DNA from: an uncultured Collinsella sp.
GTDB lineage: Bacteria > Actinomycetota > Coriobacteriia > Coriobacteriales > Coriobacteriaceae
Assembly (NCBI GenBank): GCA_900761995.1
Contig: CAAFEY010000046.1
Location: 1-25,944, forward strand
Reading direction: 5' to 3'
Length of the DNA: 25,944 nucleotides
Translations under genes and position numbers: made by a program
Shown here: positions 15,023 to 21,680 of the stretch, in pieces
Position numbering within the stretch: the first letter of the stretch is position 1
How the letters are laid out: the number at the start of each line of letters is the position of its first letter
The notes under the pieces: generated by a model
What the model saw: the letters and a program-made list of their open reading frames with translations, nothing else
Told to the model about the DNA's origin: nothing
Databases searched by the model: none

Positions 15023-16441
15023 ATGGCGCTCATCACTTCGTACCACGTCCCCGGCCTGTATGTCGAGGACCACAGCATCGATGTCCCCCTTGACTGGCGC
15101 GGCCTGGAGCCCATGCTCCTGGCCGTCGGCAGCACCATGCGCCGCGGCGCCATGCCGGCGCCCATCGCCGGCGCGTCCGAGAGCATCAAGCTCTTCTACC
15201 GCGTGGTTTGCGCACCCGACCGCATCAACGACGATCTGCCGCTGCTCCTGTTTTTGCAGGGCGGCCCCGGCGGCGAGAGCCCGCGTCCGTTGTCGCCCAC
15301 AAGCGATGGCTGGATCGAGGAGGCCGTCAAGCACTTCCGCGTGGTCCTGCCCGACCAGCGCGGCACCGGACGCAGCAGCTGCGTGGACGGACGCACGATC
15401 GCGGCCTTGGGCGAGCGCGCCGAGGCAGCCGGCGTCGATGCGGCCCGCTCGCAGGCGGACTTCCTCAAGCGCCACCTCGCCAGCTCCATCGTGCGCGATT
15501 TTGAGTACCTGCGCCTGGTGGGCTTTGGCGGCAAGCCCTGGGTCACACTCGGGCAGAGCTACGGCGGTTTTTTGACGCTGAGTTACCTGTCGCTCTTCCC
15601 CGAGGGCGTGGCGGCAAGCTTTACCTGCGGCGGCATTCCGCATGTGCCGGCGAGCGCCAGCGAGGTCTACACGCACACCTTCCCGCGCATGGCCGCCAAG
15701 ACGCAGCAGTATTACGACCGCTACCCCGCTGACGTCGAGCGCGTGGCAGCCCTGGCCGATGCGCTCGAGGCTCAGAAGCCCGTGCTGCCCGACGGCTCGC
15801 CGATGACGGTCGAGCGCCTGCAGCTCATGGGCAGCGACTTTGGCATGAAGCCGAGCTTTGAGCGCATGCATTGGATTATCGATCATGCTTTTGTTGACGG
15901 CGACGGCACGCTGACCTGCGGTGCCTCGGTATCTGACAGCTTTTTGATGCGCGCCTTCGAGCGCACCAACACACTCACGAATCCGCTGTACTGGACGCTT
16001 CAGGAGTTCATCTACGCCGACGGCGACACCATGCCCATTCGCTGGGCCGCGGCAGAAGAGAAGGCACACCGTGCCGAGTTCGACACGCTCGCGCGCCCGC
16101 TCATGTTTACCGGCGAGGCCATGTTCCCGTGGATGTTTGAGCAGATGCCCGAACTTAAGCCCTTCAAGCCGGCGATGGATCTGCTGATGGAAGACACCAG
16201 CTGGGACAAGATCTACGACCCGCAGCGACTGGCGTGCAACGAGGTGCCCCTGCAGGCCGCAGTGTATTTCGACGACATGTACGTCGATTCGGGCCTGCAG
16301 CTCGATACGCTCAGCCGCGTGGGCAACTCGCATGCCTGGGTGACCAACGAGTTCGAGCACGACGGTCTACACGGCGGCGTGGTGTTCAAGCACCTCTTCA
16401 ACGAAGCCCTCAACCGCGGAGACCTGCGCCGGATCTTCTAG
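15023..16441 (+). CDS. Alpha/beta hydrolase, predicted prolyl aminopeptidase (S33)
   Basis: ATG 15023 is preferred (CGGAAG 7 bases upstream, and the family N-terminus begins there). An upstream ATG 14942 lacks a ribosome site. The 472 residues carry oxyanion-loop LQGGPGG (78-84), the DQRGTGRS motif typical of proline iminopeptidases (111-118), and nucleophile elbow GQSYGG with Ser179. A late His (HAWV or HDGLHGG near residues 435-455) may complete the triad. S33 enzymes of this larger type release N-terminal proline from peptides. No signal peptide is seen, so it acts in the cytosol. It stands between proA and proB on the opposite strand, diverging from proA across 112 bases. Context supports proline supply, but a broader aminopeptidase is possible. 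Confidence 0.85.
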   Translation: MALITSYHVPGLYVEDHSIDVPLDWRGLEPMLLAVGSTMRRGAMPAPIAGASESIKLFYRVVCAPDRINDDLPLLLFLQGGPGGESPRPLSPTSDGWIEEAVKHFRVVLPDQRGTGRSSCVDGRTIAALGERAEAAGVDAARSQADFLKRHLASSIVRDFEYLRLVGFGGKPWVTLGQSYGGFLTLSYLSLFPEGVAASFTCGGIPHVPASASEVYTHTFPRMAAKTQQYYDRYPADVERVAALADALEAQKPVLPDGSPMTVERLQLMGSDFGMKPSFERMHWIIDHAFVDGDGTLTCGASVSDSFLMRAFERTNTLTNPLYWTLQEFIYADGDTMPIRWAAAEEKAHRAEFDTLARPLMFTGEAMFPWMFEQMPELKPFKPAMDLLMEDTSWDKIYDPQRLACNEVPLQAAVYFDDMYVDSGLQLDTLSRVGNSHAWVTNEFEHDGLHGGVVFKHLFNEALNRGDLRRIF

Positions 16442-16443
16442 CT

Positions 16444-16485
16444 AAAGGAGTGTCCAAAAGTGCCGGCACAAAAGGAACGTCCCCA
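16444..16485. repeat. Family B REP-like element, copy 2
   Basis: This 42-base element starts 2 bases after the peptidase stop. It reads AAAGGAGTGTCC, AAAAGTGCCGGCAC, AAAAGGAACGTCCCCA, and has a 10-bp palindrome GTGCCGGCAC at its centre. Its reverse complement shares TGGGGACGTTC and GGACACTC with copy 1 at 9819-9860. Two more AAGTGCC units follow immediately downstream (16485-16503). Confidence 0.6.
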
Positions 16486-16540
16486 AGTGCCACCCAAGTG
16501 CCGGTAACAGCAATATCGCAGGAAGAGGACAGAAAGCGAA

Positions 16541-16638
16541 AAACGCCCCTAAGCGAGCAAGATGACGTGAAAGAGGAGGGCATTGACCTTTTGGTCATGC
16601 CCGACGATTGAACGTCAGATTGCCGCTTAGGGGCGTTT
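16541..16638 (-). ncRNA. 98-nt nested hairpin; large terminator or structured RNA
   Basis: Four nested stems are visible. AAACGCCCCTAAGCG (16541-16555) pairs with 16624-16638 (15 bp). GCAA (16557) pairs with TTGC (16620). A symmetric GA/GA internal loop is followed by TGACGT (16563) with ACGTCA (16612). A 9x9 internal loop leads to GGGCATTGACC with GGTCATGCCC (16578-16602, one bulged T) and a TTTT loop. On the minus strand the structure begins 14 bases after the proB stop and ends in TTTTTCG, so it can terminate proB. The size and internal order exceed a normal terminator. It is inferred to be either a terminator with a structured 3' end, a small RNA or a mobile palindrome. Confidence 0.6.
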
Positions 16639-16652
16639 GCAGCGTCAATTGG

Positions 16653-17780
16653 TTATGCGAACACTATCAAGTTGTCCCTATGGATCGCGGGCTTCTCGGC
16701 CAGGTCTGCCAGCAGGCGGTTGCCGGCAATCTGGTCCTGGCGGCGGCCGGCGGCAAGCTCTAGCACGTCCGAATCGGCCTCGGCGATACCGCGGGCGACG
16801 ACCATACCGCTCGGGTCGCACACGTCGAGTACATCGCCCTCGGAAAACACGCCATCGACCTCGCGAATACCCACCGCGAGCAGCGACGATCCGCGGCTGA
16901 CCAGCGCCTTCGCGGCGCCGTCATCGACCGTCACCGAGCCGTGCGCCTTGTCACCCAGTGCAATCCACAGCTTGCGGGGTGCGATGTCCAGGCGCTCCGC
17001 CGGCGGATCGAACAACGTACCCACGCTCTCGCCGCGGGCCAGACGCACGAGCGCATCGGGCTCCTCGCCCGAGCAAATCACGCTTTGAATGCCCGCCGTC
17101 ATCAGAATGCGGCTCGCGCGAATCTTTGTGATCATGCCGCCCGTGCCCACCGAAGTCGAAGAATCGCCCGCCGAGGCGATGATCTTGGCATCGATCTTAT
17201 GCACGACCGGGACGAACTCGGCAGTGGGGTCCTCGTGCGGATTGGCGGTATAGAGGCCATCGATGTCCGAGAGCGTCACGCACAGATCGGCAGAAACCAG
17301 GCAGCTCACAAGCGCCGCCAGCGTGTCGTTGTCGCCGAACTTGATCTCATCGACGGTAACGGTGTCGTTCTCGTTGACGACCGGCACCACGCCCAGCTCC
17401 ACCAGGCGCAGCAGGGCGTCGCGCGCGTGCAGGTAGGACGTGCGGCGCGCCGTGTCGTGACGCGTGAGCAACACGAGTGAGGTGAGCAGGTCGCGCGCAT
17501 GGAACTCCTCGTCGTAGGCCGACGAGATGATGCACTGACCGGCCGAGGCGCAGGCCTGCAGACTCGGCAGGTCACCGACCGGCTTGCGGTCGAAGCCCAG
17601 CACGGGATAGCCGCAGGCAATGGCACCCGAGCTCACCACGACCAGGCGCCAGCCAAGCTCGCGCAACGCTGCGGCCTGGTCGGCAAGCCCGCCGATAAAG
17701 GCGCGGTTGACCTTGCCGTCGGCGCCCACCACCGTGGACGAACCGATCTTTACCACCATCGTTTTATAAGAAGTCGTCAT
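16653..17780 (-). CDS. proB: Glutamate 5-kinase
   Basis: It encodes 375 residues from ATG 17780. The first step of proline synthesis, ATP-dependent phosphorylation of glutamate, is supported by the amino-acid kinase domain: VKIGSSTVV (10-18), VSSGAIACG, VNENDTV, FGDNDTLAALVS, SDIDGLYTANP and GTGGMITKI in order. A C-terminal PUA domain (about 275-360) is present. Proline feedback in this family acts through the kinase domain. The ATG has no recognisable ribosome site: the 20 bases before it hold only GGTTTGACGT. It may be a weakly initiated or leaderless message, or the start may lie at the second ATG (17759), which is no better. It lies downstream of pncB, separated by 103 bases and a family C palindrome. 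Confidence 0.96.
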   Translation of the reverse strand: MTTSYKTMVVKIGSSTVVGADGKVNRAFIGGLADQAAALRELGWRLVVVSSGAIACGYPVLGFDRKPVGDLPSLQACASAGQCIISSAYDEEFHARDLLTSLVLLTRHDTARRTSYLHARDALLRLVELGVVPVVNENDTVTVDEIKFGDNDTLAALVSCLVSADLCVTLSDIDGLYTANPHEDPTAEFVPVVHKIDAKIIASAGDSSTSVGTGGMITKIRASRILMTAGIQSVICSGEEPDALVRLARGESVGTLFDPPAERLDIAPRKLWIALGDKAHGSVTVDDGAAKALVSRGSSLLAVGIREVDGVFSEGDVLDVCDPSGMVVARGIAEADSDVLELAAGRRQDQIAGNRLLADLAEKPAIHRDNLIVFA

Positions 17781-17851
17781 ACGTCAAACCAATCGAATGT
17801 CGAGCGTTCGGGCGAGCTGGGGCAGTCGGGGCGCCTAGTGCGGAACGGACG

Positions 17852-17890
17852 AAAATGATCCGTTTTCCTCCGTCCCCTTCGGATCATTTT
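17852..17890. repeat. Family C REP-like palindrome overlapping the pncB stop
   Basis: The 11-bp perfect arms AAAATGATCCG (17852-17862) and CGGATCATTTT (17880-17890) enclose a 17-base core that on the minus strand reads GAAGGGGACGGAGGAAAA. The last lysine codon and the TGA stop (17884-17886) of pncB lie inside the right arm. A T-run is part of the stem, so it may act as a weak terminator between pncB and proB. Confidence 0.75.
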
Positions 17891-19389
17891 GCCCAGGGGA
17901 AGGCCGAAGCCGCAGCCATGTTCTTGCGCACGAGCTCGTCGCGCACCTGAGCCAGGCCCTGCTCCATGCCCACCACATAGGTCTGCGGGTACAGGAAGCG
18001 CTTGAAAGCTGCGTCCAGATGGTCAAGTGCCCAGGCGCAACGCTCGCGCGCGTCCTCGATGCTCTCGCGAGGAGCCACCGCGCTGCCGTCGCGTACAATC
18101 GGCACCAGCAGCTCGCGATACTCCAGCTCGGAAACGTCGGTCACCAGCGCCGCATCGTTTACGGCCACGAGGGTATTGCCGCGCGCGGCGCCCTCCCCTG
18201 CCAGATGGTCCTCGTCATAAATCATGTCGCAAACCGGGCCGCCAAAACCGTCGTAATAGCGTCGTACGCGCTGAACACCGGGAATTGTGCGCTTGTAGGG
18301 CTGCTCGGAGAGCTTCACCACCGGCGTCCACGGGTCCGTCTCACTCGCACGGCGGGCGGCGAGCTTGTACACGCCGCCCAGCGCCGGCTGGTCGTAGCAG
18401 GTCGCGAGCTTGGTGCCCACGCCAAAGCTATCGATAGGCGCGCCCTGGTCGAGCAGGGACTGAATCGTGTACTCATCCAGGTCGTTAGAAACCGAGATCC
18501 CCACATAGGGCAGGCCCTCGGCGTCAAAACGGCTGCGGACATACTTGGAGAGCTTGGCGAGGTCGCCCGAGTCAATGCGAATAGCCGACAGACGCTCGCC
18601 CACCGCCTCCATCTCCTTAGCAACCGTAATGGCATGCTCGCAACCCTCGCGTACGTCGTAGGTGTCGATGAGCAGCGTGCAGTTCTTGGGACTCGACTTA
18701 GCAAAAGCCCGGAATGCCTCGAGCTCGGAGTCGAAGCTCATGACCCAGCTGTGCGCATGCGTGCCAAAGACGGGAATACCGTAGCGGCGGCCGGCGAGCA
18801 CATTGGACGTAGAGGAGCAGCCGGCAACGTAGCTCGCGCGCGCGACGGCCAGCCCGCCATCGGGACCCTGGGCGCGGCGCAGGCCAAACTCGGCAACGGG
18901 ACGGCCGTCCGCCGCCAGCACCACGCGCGCCGTCTTGGTGGCGACAAGCGTCTGGAAGCCGACAATGTTGAGCAGCGCCGTTTCGAGCAGCTGGCACTCC
19001 AGCGCGGGGCCGGTGACGCGAACCATGGGCTCGCGCGGAAAGACGAGCTCGCCCTCGGGAACGGCGTCGATGTTTACATGCGCACGAAAATCGCGCAGGT
19101 AGTCGAGGAATGCAGGCTTGAACATCACGCCGCCGGCCGGGGCCTGGAGTGAGGCGAGGTAGTCGATATCCTCGGGCGTAAAGCGCAGATTCTCGACCAG
19201 CTCGGGCAGCTCGGCGGTGCCGCACATGACGGCATAGGCGCTGCCAAAGGGATGGTCGCGGTAAAACGCGGTAAAACAACCTTGCTCATTGGCCTTGCCG
19301 CTCTCCCACAGGCCCTGGGCCATAGTGAGCTCGTACAGATCGGTGAGCATTGCAATGTCGGTGGGATGAGAGATATCGGTCAAAGCCAT
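17884..19389 (-). CDS. pncB: Nicotinate phosphoribosyltransferase
   Basis: ATG 19389 (GAAAGG upstream) gives 501 residues. PncB joins nicotinate and PRPP to make nicotinate mononucleotide with ATP hydrolysis, the entry of the Preiss-Handler NAD salvage route. Signature segments are MLTDLYELTMAQG near the N-terminus, AGCSSTSNVLAGRRYGIPVFGTHAHSW split by family-typical residues, LIDTYDVREG, IRIDSGDLAKL (PRPP/ribose binding) and DSFGVGTKLATC. The size matches the longer bacterial/eukaryotic subgroup. It follows the coiled-coil gene by 81 bases and may share its transcript. The end of the gene lies in a repeat (17852-17890). Confidence 0.95.
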   Translation of the reverse strand: MALTDISHPTDIAMLTDLYELTMAQGLWESGKANEQGCFTAFYRDHPFGSAYAVMCGTAELPELVENLRFTPEDIDYLASLQAPAGGVMFKPAFLDYLRDFRAHVNIDAVPEGELVFPREPMVRVTGPALECQLLETALLNIVGFQTLVATKTARVVLAADGRPVAEFGLRRAQGPDGGLAVARASYVAGCSSTSNVLAGRRYGIPVFGTHAHSWVMSFDSELEAFRAFAKSSPKNCTLLIDTYDVREGCEHAITVAKEMEAVGERLSAIRIDSGDLAKLSKYVRSRFDAEGLPYVGISVSNDLDEYTIQSLLDQGAPIDSFGVGTKLATCYDQPALGGVYKLAARRASETDPWTPVVKLSEQPYKRTIPGVQRVRRYYDGFGGPVCDMIYDEDHLAGEGAARGNTLVAVNDAALVTDVSELEYRELLVPIVRDGSAVAPRESIEDARERCAWALDHLDAAFKRFLYPQTYVVGMEQGLAQVRDELVRKNMAAASAFPWAK

Positions 19390-19470
19390 GGGGCGACCTT
19401 TCGGATGCGTTGTGCAGAGGTTGAGGGTTGGCGAGGCGGGCATGCGGGCATGGAGCCCAGCGCGAACAGG

Positions 19471-19929
19471 CTAGTGCAGACCCATGCTGCCCGTGATCGT
19501 GTAGACCATAAAGACGATAAACGCGATGAGGGCGAGCACGATGATGATTTTTTGAGCCGGCGCCATGCCAGGGATCTCGTTCTCGCCCGTAGGCTCCTTG
19601 GAGGTGACCATGCGCTGGGCAAAGGTCATCTCGTCACGGCTCGGTTTGGGCTCGACGGGCTTGGGACGAGCGGCCTTTTTAGGCTGAGGTTTGGGCGCGG
19701 CAGGTGCAGGCTTCGCAGCAGCGGGCTTGGGTGCGGGCGCGGGCTTGGGCTCGGATGCAGCCTTCGCAGCGGCCTCCTCGGCCTTCTCGCGCTCGGCACG
19801 CAGGGCGGCCAGCTCCTCACGCTCGCGGCGTGCCTCTTCCTGGGCCTCGCGGCGGGCCTTCTCGGCGCGGAGCTCTTCCAACTCGGCGCGTTCCTCGGCA
19901 GACAGTGGTTGGGACTCAAGCTCGGCCAT
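19471..19929 (-). CDS. Tail-anchored coiled-coil protein of unknown function
   Basis: ATG 19929 with AAAGGG upstream gives 152 residues; a longer frame to 19965 would overlap the tRNA-Ala terminator. I do not recognise the family. Residues 8-58 are an almost continuous Glu/Arg/Ala coiled coil. Residues 60-98 form a Lys-Pro-Ala linker of the type that spans cell-wall or cytosolic space as an extended rod. A short charged segment follows, and residues 127-147 (KIIIVLALIAFIVFMVYTI) are a single membrane helix with only five residues after it. The layout is that of a C-tail-anchored protein with its coiled coil in the cytosol. It directly precedes pncB, with no functional link obvious. Confidence 0.75.
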   Translation of the reverse strand: MAELESQPLSAEERAELEELRAEKARREAQEEARREREELAALRAEREKAEEAAAKAASEPKPAPAPKPAAAKPAPAAPKPQPKKAARPKPVEPKPSRDEMTFAQRMVTSKEPTGENEIPGMAPAQKIIIVLALIAFIVFMVYTITGSMGLH

Positions 19930-19944
19930 GGTACAGCCCTTTCT

Positions 19945-19980
19945 TTTAAAAAAAGCCGCCGACACAATGTCAGCGGCTTA
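19945..19980 (-). terminator. tRNA-Ala terminator
   Basis: On the minus strand, AAGCCGCTGACA pairs with TGTCGGCGGCTT around a short TTG loop, followed by TTTTTAAAAG. It lies between tRNA-Ala and the ribosome site of the gene starting at 19929. Confidence 0.9.
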
Positions 19981-19993
19981 TCAAATCCAAGGG

Positions 19994-20066
19994 TGGAGAC
20001 GAAGGGAGTCGAACCCTCGGCCTCTGCCATGCGACGGCAGCGCTCTCCCAACTGAGCTACGTCCCC
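19994..20066 (-). tRNA. tRNA-Ala (anticodon CGC)
   Basis: The minus strand folds as a 73-base cloverleaf with acceptor GGGGACG/CGTCTCC. The acceptor carries a G3-T70 wobble, the identity element of tRNA-Ala. The anticodon loop is GTCGCAT with CGC. Discriminator A is followed by CCC, so unlike the three other tRNAs here CCA is not encoded and must be added by nucleotidyltransferase. Confidence 0.94.
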
Positions 20067-20172
20067 AGGACAAGTCGATATTTTACCTACGGCTCGCCAA
20101 CTGTCAACGCCCAATACCCAGTCTTTTTGGGGCGCGGCTATTTTGACAACTTTTCGAGCAGGCGATCCTCTC

Positions 20173-20207
20173 GATGATTTTTTAATCCCCGTCCCAGAAA
20201 AATCATC
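20173..20207. repeat. Family D REP-like palindrome
   Basis: The 10-bp perfect arms GATGATTTTT (20173-20182) and AAAAATCATC (20198-20207) surround a 15-base core that on the minus strand reads CTGGGACGGGGATTA. It lies 10 bases after the stop of the PflX-like gene. No T-run follows the stem, so it is not a canonical terminator. Confidence 0.7.
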
Positions 20208-20217
20208 AACGAACGCG

Positions 20218-21156
20218 CTACTTTGCGCTGGTGAGGACGCCGGTGGTGTCAAAGGCTGGGGTGAAGCTCTCGTCTACAGCGCCGCCTTCTTGCCAAAACA
20301 TCGTCGTAAAGCCCAGGTCGTCGGCATGGTCGAGCACCTGCTCATACTCCTCGCGCGTCACGGCGCGCGCCAGGTCGCCGCCTTGTTCGCGCATGAGTGC
20401 ATTGGGCGTGTACTGGTTCATGACCGAGATCGGCACGTCGCCCACCGTCTGCCACACCAGGTCTAACACGCGGCACGAATCGTCGGCATGCCCCGGCAGC
20501 ACCAGGTGACGCACGATCATACCGCGCTTCATGAGCCCGTCCTCGTCCACCAGCTCTCCCCCGCGGCGATCGATCTCGCGAGCCATCTGGGCCAGACCCG
20601 ACACGGCCACGCGCGGGTAGTCCTTAATATGAGAAAGCGACTGCGCAAGCCCCGCGTCGGCATACTTAAAGTCGGTAAGCCACACGTCGACCAGATCGCC
20701 GAGCGCCGCCACTGCACTCGCCCGCTCATAGCCGCTCGTGTTGTAGACAATCGGGATGTCCAGCCCGCGCTCCCGAGCTGCGGCAATCGCGGCCGGCAGC
20801 AGGTGAGCATAATGCGTCGCCGTCACCAGGTTGATGTTATTGGCGCCCTGCTCCTGCAGCTCCAGCATAATCTCGACCAAGCGCTCGGGCGAAATCTCAA
20901 GGCCAAAATTGCCGGTCGAGATCTCGTGGTTTTGGCAGTAGATACATTTGAGCGAACAGCCGCTAAAGAAAATCGTACCCGAGCCGGCCTCGCCCGAAAT
21001 GGGCGGCTCCTCCCACATATGAAGCGCCGCGCGGGCCACCTTGAGTGTGTCGTTAGCACCGCACACGCCGCGCGCGCCCTCATCGCGCGCCGCACCGCAA
21101 CGGCGCGGACACAAATGGCAGGCGGGCGAAAAAAGTTCGGTCAACGACGTCGGCAT
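20218..21156 (-). CDS. Radical SAM protein, PflX-like (COG1313)
   Basis: ATG 21156 is chosen because GGAG lies 9 bases upstream; a TTG at 21171 in frame is less likely. The 312-residue protein has the radical SAM motif CSLKCIYC (Cys67, Cys71, Cys74) that binds the [4Fe-4S] cluster for S-adenosylmethionine cleavage. An additional N-terminal cysteine set, CHLCPRRCG (13-21) with GVCGA (Cys32), marks the PflX group, homologues of pyruvate formate-lyase activating enzyme. GxIxxSG-like glycine segments and VYNTSGYE follow. The natural substrate of PflX proteins is unproven, and no pyruvate formate-lyase gene is adjacent. The lifestyle suggested is anaerobic. Confidence 0.88.
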   Translation of the reverse strand: MPTSLTELFSPACHLCPRRCGAARDEGARGVCGANDTLKVARAALHMWEEPPISGEAGSGTIFFSGCSLKCIYCQNHEISTGNFGLEISPERLVEIMLELQEQGANNINLVTATHYAHLLPAAIAAARERGLDIPIVYNTSGYERASAVAALGDLVDVWLTDFKYADAGLAQSLSHIKDYPRVAVSGLAQMAREIDRRGGELVDEDGLMKRGMIVRHLVLPGHADDSCRVLDLVWQTVGDVPISVMNQYTPNALMREQGGDLARAVTREEYEQVLDHADDLGFTTMFWQEGGAVDESFTPAFDTTGVLTSAK

Positions 21157-21293
21157 AAAAACATGCTCCAAAACAATGATTCAGCAGCTCAAACGCAAAG
21201 GGACCAACCGCACAGACGGTTCGAGCCCAAGGCGCCGTAATCGTCCGACACGATTTTTGTAATGTCAAGACTGGAATCGACAAAGTGCCGCTT

Positions 21294-21450
21294 TATGATG
21301 TAGGTATTCCGCCCCCCGCGGAGCAACTGGGTGAACCGTCGCGTTTATTTAGGGAGCCCACACAGTCGTACCTAGTACAGGTATCCTTCGTTGTTAAGGA
21401 CGCTGGAACAGTCGATGAGGGCACCCACCTGTTTTAGGTGGGTTCATTTT
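21294..21450 (+). ncRNA. Candidate independent small RNA or attenuator leader
   Basis: A good -10 box TATGAT lies at 21294-21299 (the -35 is poor). From about 21306 the sequence can form CGCGG/CCGTCG, then GTACCT/AGGTAT (21368-21383), then TCCTT/AAGGA (21384-21400). A strong terminator, ACCCACCT-GTTTT-AGGTGGGT (21423-21443) followed by TCATTTT, ends it. The transcript would be about 145 nt. The loop segment TGGGTG (21339-21344) is complementary to the left terminator arm (CACCCA), allowing a pseudoknot or antiterminator. No open reading frame fits. It was considered as 6S RNA or the Collinsella-1 motif, but neither could be confirmed by eye. Confidence 0.45.
21423..21450 (+). terminator. Terminator of the candidate small RNA
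   Basis: ACCCACCT and AGGTGGGT form an 8-bp perfect stem around GTTTT, followed by TCATTTT. The next gene starts about 230 bases further on. Confidence 0.8.
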
Positions 21451-21680
21451 CGTAACGTGGGGGGTGGTTTTCTTTTGTCGAAAATCGCCATTACTGTCCA
21501 TATGGATCCCCACCGGCATCCCGACAAGCCATCGACAACATCCCAATATCTGGTAAGCGCGTGATTATCGCTGCGCGCAATTCCATGCACCCCCCTTGGT
21601 CGAGTATCATGGTTCGGCTATGCCCTTTGCGCTTAGCAACCTTTGACCTTTTCCTTCGACGCTTGGCGGTTTTTAGATTC

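Larger units (their letters stand above)
21157..21680. other. Intergenic region upstream of the WecA-like gene
   Basis: This 524-base gap lies between two divergent genes. It contains the candidate small RNA (21294-21450) with its own promoter and terminator. From 21450 to 21680 there is no gene of credible composition. A possible -10 TATCAT (21605-21610) could drive the gene at 21681. Confidence 0.5.

Noticed and set aside
16234..16611. Plus-strand frame running from the peptidase gene through the nested hairpin
   Set aside because: Its first half is out of frame within a certain gene, and the remainder crosses a repeat and the hairpin.
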